64,000 bases of DNA from Bacteroides stercoris ATCC 43183 (GTDB taxonomy: Bacteria > Bacteroidota > Bacteroidia > Bacteroidales > Bacteroidaceae). A program made the position numbers and the translations under genes. Each line of letters starts with the position of its first letter. Positions within the stretch are counted from its first letter, which is position 1. Positions 1 through 8,761 of the stretch are shown here, piece after piece. The stretch is taken from contig NZ_CP102262.1 of the NCBI RefSeq assembly GCF_025147325.1, positions 3,906,001 to 3,970,000 of the forward strand. The letters run 5' to 3'. The notes under the pieces are model-generated. The model saw only the letters and a program-made list of their open reading frames with translations. It ran no database searches and was not told the origin of the DNA.

Positions 1-200
1 TAGAAACCGACGAATGGACAGCATTCGAGTTACCTTTCGAACCTATGAACGGTAAAGAGATAAACAAGTCGAAACTGCAAAACGGAAAGTACAAATTAAG
101 CATCGTCCTCTCCTCCAGCGTGGAAGGTGCGTACTTCAAAGGGGCAGTCGGCAGCACATTATACGTAGACGAATTAGAACTTATAAGCGAAGAAATCTGA
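1..200 (+). CDS. C-terminal end of a PCMD-domain protein (5' truncated by window edge)
   Basis: The frame ending in TGA at 198-200 is open to the window edge and encodes about 65 residues ending ...TLYVDELELISEEI. The pattern (FELPFE..., KYKLSIVLSSS, GSTLYVDELEL) matches the C-terminus of the lipoprotein at 1486-3312 (FELPLEWK, KYRMTIACSSS, GSTLIVDDFEL), which belongs to the putative carbohydrate metabolism domain (PCMD) type, a jelly-roll-like fold of Bacteroidetes surface lipoproteins. The next gene starts 9 bases downstream, so the two are probably co-transcribed. The start, signal peptide and N-terminal domains lie outside the window. Function of the family is not established. Confidence 0.75.
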   Translation, partial: ETDEWTAFELPFEPMNGKEINKSKLQNGKYKLSIVLSSSVEGAYFKGAVGSTLYVDELELISEEI

Positions 201-209
201 TTATAGAAT

Positions 210-995
210 ATGAAAAAGCATCATTTTATTTGCACGATAGCCGTACTGCTGGCAATGGTAGCCAACGTACAGGCACAAGAAGAGAGAAACAAAAGTCTTA
301 TCAACTCCTATCTGCACGGTTGGGAATACAACATTAAAGCCGGATTCAATATCGGCGGTACATCTCCCATTCCCCTGCCCAAGGAGATACGCAAGATAGA
401 CAGCTACGCACCGGGAATCGCCATTGCCATCGAAGGTAATGCCACCAAGTGGTTCGACGAAAAGAAAAAGTGGGGACTTACCCTGGGACTGCGGTTGGAG
501 AACAAGAACATGACTACCGAAGCCACCGTAAAGAACTACGGTATGAAAATCATCAATACCAACGGCGGAGAGCTGGCAGGTCTTTGGACGGGTGGAGTCA
601 AAACCAAAGTGAAAAACTCCTATCTCACCATTCCCATCCTTGCCGACTACCGCATCAGCAAGCGCTGGATAGTATCGGCAGGTCCGTACTTCTCCTATCT
701 GCTGGAAGGCAACTTCTCCGGACACGTGTACGAGGGTCACTTGCGCACACCCGACCAGACCGGTTCCAAAGTGGAGTTTACCGGTGAAAGCATCGCAACT
801 TACGATTTCTCCAACGAGTTGCGTAAGTTCCAGTGGGGTATCCAATTTGGGGGCGAATGGAAAGCGTTCAAGCATCTCACCGTGCATGCCGATGTAACGT
901 GGGGATTAAACAATATCTTCCAGAAAGACTTCGATACGATAACGTTTAATATGTATCCTATCTATCTGAACTTAGGATTTGGGTATGCATTCTAA
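210..995 (+). CDS. outer-membrane beta-barrel protein (PorT-like)
   Basis: The 261-residue protein begins with a type I signal peptide (MKKHHFICTIAVLLAMVANVQAQ) and is then made of alternating amphipathic strands with aromatic girdles, for example WGLTLGLRLENK, YLTIPILADYRI and WIVSAGPYFSYLL. It ends in GFGYAF, the terminal aromatic expected for insertion by the BAM machinery. This is the OMP_b-brl / PorT pattern, an 8-10 strand barrel. It starts 9 bases after the PCMD gene, so both are probably in one operon, and a hairpin terminator follows at 1090-1119. No specific ligand can be assigned; a surface-associated partner of the PCMD lipoprotein is a guess from position only. Confidence 0.8.
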   Translation: MKKHHFICTIAVLLAMVANVQAQEERNKSLINSYLHGWEYNIKAGFNIGGTSPIPLPKEIRKIDSYAPGIAIAIEGNATKWFDEKKKWGLTLGLRLENKNMTTEATVKNYGMKIINTNGGELAGLWTGGVKTKVKNSYLTIPILADYRISKRWIVSAGPYFSYLLEGNFSGHVYEGHLRTPDQTGSKVEFTGESIATYDFSNELRKFQWGIQFGGEWKAFKHLTVHADVTWGLNNIFQKDFDTITFNMYPIYLNLGFGYAF

Positions 996-1089
996 ACAAG
1001 ATTTTTTCGTTTTTTGTCGTCACTCGTCACTTTTCGTCTTAATGCATTAAGGACGAAGGTGTTATCTGGTGACGACAAGCTTATATACA

Positions 1090-1119
1090 GTGACGACCGA
1101 TTTTTGGTCGTCACTTTTT
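1090..1119 (+). terminator. intrinsic terminator after the beta-barrel gene
   Basis: A perfect 9-bp stem GTGACGACC / GGTCGTCAC (1090-1098 with 1106-1114), 7-nt loop, is followed directly by TTTTT. Nearly the same hairpin recurs at 41965-41995. Confidence 0.75.
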
Positions 1120-1145
1120 CATTTTATACGAGGGTATTCCGTTAG

Positions 1146-1227
1146 TATCAACACTTGGTAGTTAAAATACCAATGCTTGGTACATGAGATACCGCTACGT
1201 GGTATTTGGAGTACCAATGTTTGGTAC
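1146..1227. repeat. tandem array of four 22-bp units, each carrying a 15-bp dyad
   Basis: Units start at 1146, 1168, 1190 and 1212, an exact 22-bp period. Each opens with an inverted repeat: TATCAACACTTGGTA, TACCAATGCTTGGTA, TACCGCTACGTGGTA, TACCAATGTTTGGTA; the remaining 7 bases vary. The outer TACC/GGTA arms are conserved while the centres drift. The array lies in the non-coding 996-1485 stretch, downstream of both flanking genes. There are no unique spacers, so it is not CRISPR. A binding array or a vestigial dispersed repeat are both possible. Confidence 0.8.
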
Positions 1228-1255
1228 TTATATTATACATAACATACTGTATCCT

Positions 1256-1318
1256 CTCAAGTAGAACTTTATGATGCTAAAGTTGACCTTTACAACTCTC
1301 AAGTAGCCCTTTACAACT
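1256..1318. repeat. tandem array of three 21-bp units
   Basis: Three consecutive 21-mers at 1256, 1277 and 1298 share the pattern CTnAAGTnGnnCTTTAnnAnn, the last two ending in CTTTACAACT. A fourth unit would begin at 1319 (CCCAAACAATCC) but is hardly recognisable. The array follows the 22-bp array by about 30 bases and differs from it in sequence. Function unknown. Confidence 0.65.
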
Positions 1319-1407
1319 CCCAAACAATCCAATAGCTTATGGAAATTAGATAGACAACCCTATATAGGATTTTAATAATAATCAATCAACTTCGCTTAGG
1401 ACGACAC

Positions 1408-1459
1408 ATATTAAATATAAAGGATACTTCTTCACAGAAGTATCCTTTATATTTAATAT
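1408..1459 (-). terminator. intrinsic terminator of the PCMD lipoprotein gene
   Basis: A perfect 23-bp inverted repeat (1408-1430 with 1437-1459, loop TTCACA) lies 26 bases past the stop codon of the minus-strand gene. Read on the minus strand, the core stem is GATACTTC/GAAGTATC followed by a T-rich tail, as expected for Rho-independent termination. Confidence 0.8.
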
Positions 1460-1485
1460 CAATTACTTTAACCGAAAGGATCTAA

Positions 1486-3312
1486 TTACTCTTTTATCAA
1501 TTCAAAATCATCAACAATCAATGTACTACCCGGAGCACCCCAAAACTTATCACCATCCTTACTTGAAGAACAAGCAATAGTCATACGATATTTTTTATTG
1601 GTATCATACTGCTTTTTCCATTCCAAAGGTAACTCAAACTTTTTCCAATCAGTTTGAGCACCACCAATCAATTGTCCAATAGCAGCAATACGGCTTGAAG
1701 TATAAATATTCTTTTCCTCTTCATCTGTACCGGTTAGACAATCAGACCAGCCTATTTCATCATAAGCAGTTGTTTCATATAAAACTACGCTAATCATAAA
1801 TTCATCAACTTTAGTTTCGTCTACTACAGCTTCATGGCAATGTTCTTTATATGGTTTGGTATTTACAATATAATATACATCACCAGGAGTATATTTATAC
1901 CATCCTCGCAAAGAAATAGGTTTTTCTTTGCAGGGGATACCAAATTTAGTGCTATTTAAGGTATTAAATATATCAGTCTTAAATTTTCCTAGAAATAAAG
2001 AACCTGTAGTCACTTTAGGAGCTTTTGCTATACCCAGATCTTGTCCTTTTGTATCAATAGACTGAATTTTTGCTGCAGCAGTTCCCGAATGAGAATCATC
2101 TGTTTGCATTATGACATAACTATCAGTAAGATTGAACCCTTTCAAGAAATGTGCTCCGGTATTACTACTTGCCCATCCCTCCGCTTCATAGAAAGTATTT
2201 TCAGGTTCTTGTCCTTCTACTCCAGGAAGCCACTTTTCAAAATCATACACATCTTCAGTACCTGAAATAAAAACTTGATACTCCTTTATAACCGTACCAT
2301 CTTCAGAAGTAACCGTATAAATCACCTTTTTATTATCAGAAAAATCCTGTGCCACACCAGACTCAGGAGCTATCGTTGCTTTATGAGAATAAGTAATTGT
2401 AGGCACTAAAGCCTTTAAATCATCAGCAGTAGCAGAGGCTTTCACCTTAAAAGTAATCGTATTGTCTTCATTGATTACTGGTTGTTCTGCAACAATAGGA
2501 TTATTCTCGAAAACAAAACTTGTAATCAAAGCATCCGAACTCTTTCGAGCAGAAACCTTATACTCCGTCACTGTTGTACCATCCTCAGAAGTAACCTTAT
2601 AAATCACTACCTTATTTCCGGAGAAGTCTTGCGTCACACCCGATTCCGGAGTAACCGTTGCATTTTCAGAAATTGTAATTATCGGCTTCAATGCTTTCAA
2701 ATCATCATCTGTTGCGGTTTCAGCCACTTTAAAAGTGATAGTTTTATCTTCATTGATTACAGGTTGCTCCGCAATAATATCGCTATCGAATTTGAACTCC
2801 TTAATCAAAGCTTCCGAACTTTCGTTCCCTGTCATTTTTTTACCTTTATATTCTACACGAACTTTCATTAGGTCATTATTCACATTCACTTTAATTATCA
2901 ATTCAATATCTTCACCATTGATAGCTCCTTCCACAGAGACCGCACATTTACCGACAACCAAATCTAAATCTGCGTTACCGGTAAATGAATATTTATCCCC
3001 CTCAACTTTCAAAGGACAATTATCAATAGCTAAATCCCCAATAGTAATCGGAGCACCGCCAACCGTTATTACAAAGTTCTTCAATTCCAAACCGATTGAA
3101 GTGTCGGAAGACTTCTTGATAGTTATCTTTTGCTGCATGCCTTTGGCTATTTCCACATTTGGTTCATAGTAAACATCCATCAAGCCCTTGTAGTCACCGA
3201 CAACCTCTCCAACTACTCCAGAATTGCCCGGCGCCTCATCGTCATCGCTACAAGCGGTAAATAAACTCATTGAACAAATCAATGCGAATAAATAAAACAA
3301 ATTTTTCTTCAT
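1486..3312 (-). CDS. surface lipoprotein: calycin-like, two Ig-like repeats, PCMD domain
   Basis: The 608-residue precursor has a lipoprotein signal with lipobox FTAC (Cys21), followed by an acidic SDDDE stretch typical of surface-exported Bacteroides lipoproteins. Residues about 35-160 resemble the calycin-like beta-barrel domain. Two tandem repeats of about 92 residues follow (about 165-256 and 257-350), each with IxEQPVINEDxTITFKV, the motif PESGVxQDFS and VTSEDGT at the end, like the DUF5018 repeats of Bacteroides lipoproteins. The C-terminal half (from about 355) is a PCMD domain ending GSTLIVDDFELIKE. It probably binds or processes a glycan at the cell surface, but no activity is known. 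Its DNA is more AT-rich than the neighbouring aroC. It is transcribed away from aroC. Confidence 0.75.
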   Translation of the reverse strand: MKKNLFYLFALICSMSLFTACSDDDEAPGNSGVVGEVVGDYKGLMDVYYEPNVEIAKGMQQKITIKKSSDTSIGLELKNFVITVGGAPITIGDLAIDNCPLKVEGDKYSFTGNADLDLVVGKCAVSVEGAINGEDIELIIKVNVNNDLMKVRVEYKGKKMTGNESSEALIKEFKFDSDIIAEQPVINEDKTITFKVAETATDDDLKALKPIITISENATVTPESGVTQDFSGNKVVIYKVTSEDGTTVTEYKVSARKSSDALITSFVFENNPIVAEQPVINEDNTITFKVKASATADDLKALVPTITYSHKATIAPESGVAQDFSDNKKVIYTVTSEDGTVIKEYQVFISGTEDVYDFEKWLPGVEGQEPENTFYEAEGWASSNTGAHFLKGFNLTDSYVIMQTDDSHSGTAAAKIQSIDTKGQDLGIAKAPKVTTGSLFLGKFKTDIFNTLNSTKFGIPCKEKPISLRGWYKYTPGDVYYIVNTKPYKEHCHEAVVDETKVDEFMISVVLYETTAYDEIGWSDCLTGTDEEEKNIYTSSRIAAIGQLIGGAQTDWKKFELPLEWKKQYDTNKKYRMTIACSSSKDGDKFWGAPGSTLIVDDFELIKE

Positions 3313-3681
3313 ACAAATACTTGTTTAGTTAATAAAATCCCTACATAGTTAAGGGTTAGTTAATATTCTCTTTTATATCGAGGGTGCAAAATAACAGTTT
3401 TTAAAGCCTTTAAACAAGGTCTTTAATAAAAAATAGATGTCCTTTTTTTCATATAGGAAGAATTATAAGCATTCTTTACATTATTAAATACTCTTACATA
3501 TTTCCGCAAAAAGATACGGTTTCAAACAGTATTTTTATTCTCTAAAAGTCGGGAAATAAAAGATTTATTGTCATTTTTGAAACGTTTTACAAAAAAAATT
3601 GTTACCTTTATAAAGTCAAAGCCTTTTATAACAAGGCAAACTGGCACATTAACCTCATTATAAACCCTTAAAGCAATTGAT
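3313..3681. other. divergent intergenic region between the PCMD gene and aroC
   Basis: This 369-base AT-rich stretch separates two divergent starts. TACCTTTA at 3603-3610 is one mismatch from the Bacteroides -7 element TAnnTTTG and could serve aroC, giving a leader of about 65 nt; TTTG at 3576-3579 is 23 bases upstream, longer than usual. I see no clear promoter for the minus-strand gene and no gene inside. Confidence 0.4.
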
Positions 3682-4758
3682 ATGTTCAACTCATTCGGCA
3701 ATATTCTCCGCCTTACCAGTTTCGGAGAATCACACGGTAAAGGCATAGGTGGCGTAATAGACGGATTCCCCGCAGGAATCACCATCGATATGGACTTCGT
3801 ACAATCGGAGCTCGACCGCCGGCGACCGGGGCAATCACGCATCACTACCTCACGCAAAGAATCCGACAAGGTGGAATTCCTTTCCGGCATCTTCGAGGGC
3901 AAGTCCACCGGATGCCCCATCGGATTCATCGTGTGGAACGAGAACCAACACTCCAACGACTATAACAACCTGAAAGAAGTATACCGCCCCTCGCACGCCG
4001 ACTATACATATAATGTAAAATACGGAATACGCGACCACCGTGGCGGCGGACGCTCATCGGCACGCGAAACCATTTCGCGCGTAGTGGCAGGCGCATTGGC
4101 AAAACTCGCCTTAAAACAGCTTGGCATCCGCATCACCGCATACACCTCGCAGGTAGGTCCCATCAAACTGGAAGAAAACTATACCGCCTACGACCTCGAC
4201 CTGATTGATACCAACCCGGTGCGTTGCCCCGACCCGGAGAAAGCCAAAGAAATGGAAGAGCTTATCTTCAAGATAAAGGGCGAAGGCGATACCATCGGCG
4301 GCGTGGTGACCTGCGTTATCAAAGGATGCCCCATCGGACTGGGACAACCCGTTTACGGCAAACTCCAATCCGCCCTTGCCGCCGGCATGCTCAGTATCAA
4401 CGCCGCAAAAGCGTTTGAATACGGCGAAGGCTTCAAAGGACTGAAGATGAAAGGCTCCGAACAGAACGACGTGTTCTATAACAACAACGGACGCATCGAA
4501 ACGCATACCAACCACTCCGGCGGCATTCAGGGCGGCATCAGCAACGGACAGGACATCTACTTCCGCGTAGCCTTCAAGCCCGTGGCAACCGTACTCATGG
4601 AGCAGCACACCGTAAACATGGACGGCGTGGACACCACCCTCAAAGCCCGCGGACGTCACGACCCCTGCGTACTGCCCCGCGCCGTGCCCATCGTGGAAGC
4701 CATGGCAGCCATGACCCTGCTCGATTTCTACTTGATTGACCGTACTACACAATTATAA
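3682..4758 (+). CDS. aroC: chorismate synthase
   Basis: This 358-residue cytoplasmic enzyme converts 5-enolpyruvylshikimate-3-phosphate to chorismate with reduced FMN, the last step of the shikimate pathway. The start [24 protein letters not shown] contains the family GESHG signature. [12 protein letters not shown] (about residues 113-125) is the FMN/phosphate-binding arginine segment, and [12 protein letters not shown] and [20 protein letters not shown] near the C-terminus are the other two family signatures. Length is normal for the family. The M20 dipeptidase gene follows after 52 bases on the same strand, so they may share a transcript. Confidence 0.97.
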   Translation: MFNSFGNILRLTSFGESHGKGIGGVIDGFPAGITIDMDFVQSELDRRRPGQSRITTSRKESDKVEFLSGIFEGKSTGCPIGFIVWNENQHSNDYNNLKEVYRPSHADYTYNVKYGIRDHRGGGRSSARETISRVVAGALAKLALKQLGIRITAYTSQVGPIKLEENYTAYDLDLIDTNPVRCPDPEKAKEMEELIFKIKGEGDTIGGVVTCVIKGCPIGLGQPVYGKLQSALAAGMLSINAAKAFEYGEGFKGLKMKGSEQNDVFYNNNGRIETHTNHSGGIQGGISNGQDIYFRVAFKPVATVLMEQHTVNMDGVDTTLKARGRHDPCVLPRAVPIVEAMAAMTLLDFYLIDRTTQL

Positions 4759-4810
4759 CAAACGGGTGATAAAGTGATAGGATATCACCTCATCATTTCA
4801 CATTATTATT

Positions 4811-6163
4811 ATGGAAATAAAGAAATATATCGCAGAGAACGAATCCGGAATGCTGGAAGAGCTGTTCAGCCTTATCCGTATCCCCAGCATCAGTGCCAAA
4901 CCCGAACACCACGACGACATGCTGGCGTGTGCCGAACGCTGGGCGCAACTGCTGCTCGCCGCCGGTGCAGACGAAGCACTGGTAATGCCTTCGGCTGGCA
5001 ATCCCATCGTATTCGGACAGAAGATTGTAGACCCGAAAGCCAAAACCGTATTGATATACGCACACTACGACGTAATGCCCGCCGAACCGCTGGAACTCTG
5101 GAAAAGCAATCCCTTCGAGCCCGAAGTACGCGACGGCCACATCTGGGCGCGCGGTGCGGACGATGACAAAGGACAGTCCTTCATCCAGGTAAAGGCTTTT
5201 GAATATCTGGTAAAGAACAACCTGCTGACTCATAACGTCAAGTTCATCTTTGAAGGAGAGGAAGAGATTGGCTCGCCCAGCCTCGAAGGCTTCTGCCGGG
5301 AACACAAAGAACTGCTGAAAGCCGACGTAATCCTCGTGTCCGACACCAGCATGCTGGGTGCAGACCTTCCCTCGCTAACTACCGGCCTGCGCGGACTTGC
5401 CTATTGGGAGATAGAAGTAACCGGTCCGAACCGCGACCTGCACTCCGGACATTTCGGCGGTGCGGTGGCCAACCCCATCAATGTGCTTTGCGGAATGATA
5501 AGCAAGGTGACGGATGCCGACGGACGTATCACTGTTCCCGGCTTCTACGACGATGTGGAAGAAGTGCCGCAGGCGGAACGTGAAATGATAGCGCACATCC
5601 CGTTCGACGAGGAGAAATACAAAAAGGCTATCGGCGTAAACGCCCTTTTCGGTGAAAAAGGATACAGCACGCTGGAGCGCAACAGTTGCCGTCCGTCTTT
5701 CGATGTATGCGGCATCTGGGGCGGCTATACGGGCGAAGGTTCTAAAACCGTACTACCCTCCAAGGCATACGCCAAAGTATCCTGCCGACTGGTTCCGCAT
5801 CAGGATCATCACAAGATTTCGCAACTGTTTGCCGATTACATCATGGCTATCGCCCCCGATACCGTACAGGTAAAAGTCACCCCCATGCACGGCGGGCAGG
5901 GATACGTATGCCCCATCACGCTCCCGGCATACCAGGCTGCGGAGAAAGGCTTCGCCAAAGCTTTCGGCAAAAAGCCGTTGGCAGTACGTCGCGGTGGCAG
6001 TATTCCCATTATCTCCACATTCGAGCAGGTATTGGGCATCAAAACCATACTGATGGGATTCGGTCTAGAGTCCAACGCCATCCATTCTCCCAACGAGAAC
6101 ATTCCGTTGGATATACTGCGCAAAGGAATCGAGGCGGTTGTTGAATTCCATCTGAACTACTGA
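4811..6163 (+). CDS. M20 family metallodipeptidase
   Basis: The 450-residue protein is a cytoplasmic di-zinc peptidase of the M20 (carnosinase/PepV-like dipeptidase) type. Visible metal and catalytic elements are YAHYDVMP (His85, Asp87), the segment WARGADDDKGQ with the bridging Asp, and FEGEEEIGSPSL with the general-base Glu and a metal Glu. The dimerisation domain occupies roughly residues 195-360 (DLHSGHFGGAVANP...), and IHSPNENI supplies the C-terminal metal His. No signal peptide is present. It probably degrades dipeptides; exact substrate cannot be read from sequence. It converges on topB, whose end lies 63 bases away. Confidence 0.92.
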   Translation: MEIKKYIAENESGMLEELFSLIRIPSISAKPEHHDDMLACAERWAQLLLAAGADEALVMPSAGNPIVFGQKIVDPKAKTVLIYAHYDVMPAEPLELWKSNPFEPEVRDGHIWARGADDDKGQSFIQVKAFEYLVKNNLLTHNVKFIFEGEEEIGSPSLEGFCREHKELLKADVILVSDTSMLGADLPSLTTGLRGLAYWEIEVTGPNRDLHSGHFGGAVANPINVLCGMISKVTDADGRITVPGFYDDVEEVPQAEREMIAHIPFDEEKYKKAIGVNALFGEKGYSTLERNSCRPSFDVCGIWGGYTGEGSKTVLPSKAYAKVSCRLVPHQDHHKISQLFADYIMAIAPDTVQVKVTPMHGGQGYVCPITLPAYQAAEKGFAKAFGKKPLAVRRGGSIPIISTFEQVLGIKTILMGFGLESNAIHSPNENIPLDILRKGIEAVVEFHLNY

Positions 6164-6226
6164 CACCTGAAAAGATTTCAGAGCAGCAACCGGAAAATAC
6201 GGAAAGAATTATAACCGGATATAACT

Positions 6227-8380
6227 TTACTCGAACGGCTTGCGGAATGTACAACCGCTTTTCCATTCGGAACAACCGTAAGCCGTTTTTCCTTTAATAA
6301 CCGTTCCTTTTCCGCAAAGTGGGCAAGGTTGGCCTACCAGCGCATCGGCAGGCTGGTTCTCACCGGCTGCCTGCTCCGTTTTCTTCGTTGCAGACTTCCG
6401 CGGCGCTCTTTTCTTCGGTTCTTTCTTCGGTTTATCGGATGCGGCAGCGGCTTTTTCTCCCTTACCCTTTTCCGGCACGGGAGCCTGTATTGTGATATGA
6501 CGGTTGCTGTTATCGGAAAGTACACTCATCACAATCTCCGATACCATCTGCTTCAACTCCTCCAAAAACTGTCCGGCATTATAGGTACGCTTCTCTATTT
6601 CACGCAACTTCTTTTCCCATATACCCGTCAGTTCGGCAGATTTCAACAACTCTTCGTGGATAATCTGAATCAGTTCCACACCCGTAGGGGTAGCTATCAG
6701 GTTCTTTTTCTCCTTACGGATATAGTTGCGCTTGAAGAGCGTCTCGATAATGGCGGCACGCGTGGAAGGACGGCCGATACCGTTCTCTTTCAAGGCATCG
6801 CGCAGTTCGTCGTTGTCCACCAGCTTGCCGGCAGTTTCCATGGCGCGCAGCAAGGTGGCTTCGGTGTACGGACGCGGCGGTTGCGTCCACTTCTCGTACA
6901 GGTCGGGCAGGTGCGGGCCGCTCTCTCCCACCACAAAGGCGGGGAGCACATTCTCTTCTTCGCCGCCCTTCTCCTCTTTTTCCTCCTGCGACTGTGCCGA
7001 GGGCGTGCCGAATACCACACGCCAGCCGGGTTCCAGTATCTGCTTGCCCGAAACCTTAAACTCTATCTGCTCCACCTCGCCTATTACGGTGGTTGTAGCG
7101 AACAGACAGTCCGGATAGAACACGGCAATGAAACGGCGTGCAATCAGGTCGAATACGCGGCGCTCCATATCCGTCAGGTTCTGGGGCGGCTGGCCGGTAG
7201 GAATGATGGCATGGTGGTCCGTCACTTTCGAGTTGTCGAACACCTTCTTCGACTTCGGCAGAGTAGCCCCGTCCAACGGAGCAGTCAACGCCTGGTAATC
7301 GCGCAGCCCCTTCAGTATGCCGGGACATTTGGGATAGATGTCGTCACTCAGAAAAGTGGTATCTACACGCGGATAGGTCGTTACTTTCTTTTCGTAAAGC
7401 GACTGGATGGTTTTCAGCGTCTCATCGGCAGAGAAAGCGAATTTCCGGTTGCACTCCACCTGCAGGGACGTCAGGTCGAACAGACGGGGCGGAGCCTCTT
7501 TCCCGTTCTTGCGGGTAACGTTCGTTATGGTAAAAAGAGAATTCTTTATCTGTTCCAGCAAAGCCTCACCCCGTTCCCGGTCTGTGATAGGTTCTATTCC
7601 CCGGTTATCTTCGGGTTTGGCAGCTTTGGCGGTTGCCCCTTCTTTCTGTTTTTCCGCTTCCAGCACCAGTTCCTCATCGCTCTTGCGGAGAATGGCGGAG
7701 AAGGTGGTGTCGCGATACACCGTCTTCAGTTCCCAGTATTGCTTGGGAACGAAGTTCTGTATTTCGAGCTGTCGGTTTACGATGAGCGCGAGCGTAGGCG
7801 TCTGCACACGTCCGATGGAAAGTACCTGCCGGTTCTGCCCGTACTTCATGGTGTACAGGCGGGTGGCGTTCATGCCCAACAGCCAGTCGCCGATGGCACG
7901 CGAAAGCCCCGCCTCGTACAACGGCTGGAAATCGGACGCATCCCTCAGTTTGGCAAACCCTTCGCGGATGGCTTCTTCCGTCAGCGAGGAAATCCACAGA
8001 CGCTTCACCGGACAACGCGCACCGGCTTTCTGCATCACCCAACGCTGAATCAACTCTCCCTCCTGTCCGGCATCACCGCAGTTTATAATCATGTCGGCAT
8101 GCTGCATGAGGTTCTCGATTACGTGGAACTGGCGTTCGTAGGTAGGGTTGCTGATAAGCTTGATGCCGAAGCGGGGCGGAACCATAGGCAGGCTGCCCAA
8201 GCTCCACGACTTCCAGTTGGGTGTGTATTCGTGCGGTTCCTTAAGGGTACAGAGATGCCCGAACGTCCAGGTCACCTGGTATCCGTTTCCCTCGATGTAC
8301 CCGTCTTTCTTATCTTTCGCTCCGAGTACATCGGCTATGTCACGCGCCACGGAAGGCTTTTCGGCAATACAAACTATCAT
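6227..8380 (-). CDS. topB: DNA topoisomerase III
   Basis: The 717-residue type IA topoisomerase relaxes and decatenates single-strand-containing DNA. The Toprim domain opens the protein (MIVCIAEKPSVARDIADVLG) with acidic metal site NCGDAGQEGELI. The active-site tyrosine is in TYPRVDTTFLSDD (Tyr336). A lysine-rich linker precedes a C-terminal four-Cys zinc ribbon (CPLCGKG...GCSEWKSGC). I chose the start at 8380 rather than an in-frame ATG at 8509 because the protein family begins at MIVC and a perfect -7 element TATCTTTG lies on the minus strand at 8412-8405, inside the longer version. No strong terminator is seen between it and the converging dipeptidase gene. Confidence 0.93.
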   Translation of the reverse strand: MIVCIAEKPSVARDIADVLGAKDKKDGYIEGNGYQVTWTFGHLCTLKEPHEYTPNWKSWSLGSLPMVPPRFGIKLISNPTYERQFHVIENLMQHADMIINCGDAGQEGELIQRWVMQKAGARCPVKRLWISSLTEEAIREGFAKLRDASDFQPLYEAGLSRAIGDWLLGMNATRLYTMKYGQNRQVLSIGRVQTPTLALIVNRQLEIQNFVPKQYWELKTVYRDTTFSAILRKSDEELVLEAEKQKEGATAKAAKPEDNRGIEPITDRERGEALLEQIKNSLFTITNVTRKNGKEAPPRLFDLTSLQVECNRKFAFSADETLKTIQSLYEKKVTTYPRVDTTFLSDDIYPKCPGILKGLRDYQALTAPLDGATLPKSKKVFDNSKVTDHHAIIPTGQPPQNLTDMERRVFDLIARRFIAVFYPDCLFATTTVIGEVEQIEFKVSGKQILEPGWRVVFGTPSAQSQEEKEEKGGEEENVLPAFVVGESGPHLPDLYEKWTQPPRPYTEATLLRAMETAGKLVDNDELRDALKENGIGRPSTRAAIIETLFKRNYIRKEKKNLIATPTGVELIQIIHEELLKSAELTGIWEKKLREIEKRTYNAGQFLEELKQMVSEIVMSVLSDNSNRHITIQAPVPEKGKGEKAAAASDKPKKEPKKRAPRKSATKKTEQAAGENQPADALVGQPCPLCGKGTVIKGKTAYGCSEWKSGCTFRKPFE

Positions 8381-8761
8381 TCGCTTTTCTTTTTTTAGGC
8401 AATGCAAAGATAATGCAAAAATTCGATTAAGCGAGCCGGGGAAGGAAGTTGTTCTTGTTTCAGACACAGAGATGCAGAGACACAGAGTCTTAAAAACGGC
8501 TCTTTTCATGTAAGGCTGTTCCTCTCCCTGTCCCCTCTCCTGCTCTGTTTTTCCGCATCTCCGCGTTCACATCCCTCCCTGCGTTTCAGTGCCTCCGTAT
8601 CCCTCTTTTAGCACAAAATTAAAACAGAACTATACAAAATTAGCAATCAAATAAACATTCCGTACCATAAAAAAAACATTAGAGTCCGCAGATACATGGA
8701 AAAAGGCGTAATTTAGCAATCGAGGAACAGTCTCCGAAAAAACAATTATAAAACTAATAAT
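8381..8761. other. intergenic region with topB promoter and a degenerate inverted repeat
   Basis: This stretch separates topB (minus) and the sulfatase operon (plus). It contains the topB -7 element (CAAAGATA on the plus strand, 8405-8412), an imperfect 25-bp inverted repeat rich in CAGAGACACAGAG / CTCTG..GCATCTC (8463-8487 with 8543-8567; 19 of 25 positions pair, several more by G-T), and the 32-nt element at 8688-8719. No gene is seen. Confidence 0.5.
8688..8719 (+). promoter_or_regulatory. promoter/operator element shared with susC1
   Basis: The 32 bases align without gaps to 15274-15305: both start GCnAT, share ATGG-AAA in the centre and end in TAATTTAGCAA. TAATTTAG fits the -7 position (TAnnTTTG with one change). 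The start codon follows 43 bases after the element here and 39 after it in front of susC1. No TTTG -33 box is seen, which suits activator-dependent transcription. Confidence 0.6.

Noticed and set aside
1146..1318. Short tandem repeats considered as a CRISPR array
   Set aside because: Units are contiguous, 21-22 bp long, without unique spacers, and no cas genes are present.
4765..4789. GGTGATA/TATCACC hairpin between aroC and the dipeptidase gene
   Set aside because: Short stem with an 11-nt loop and no T run; probably not a terminator.
6329..8398. A 689-codon open frame on the plus strand antisense to topB
   Set aside because: It mirrors topB codon structure, has no start context or recognisable domain, and topB is certain.
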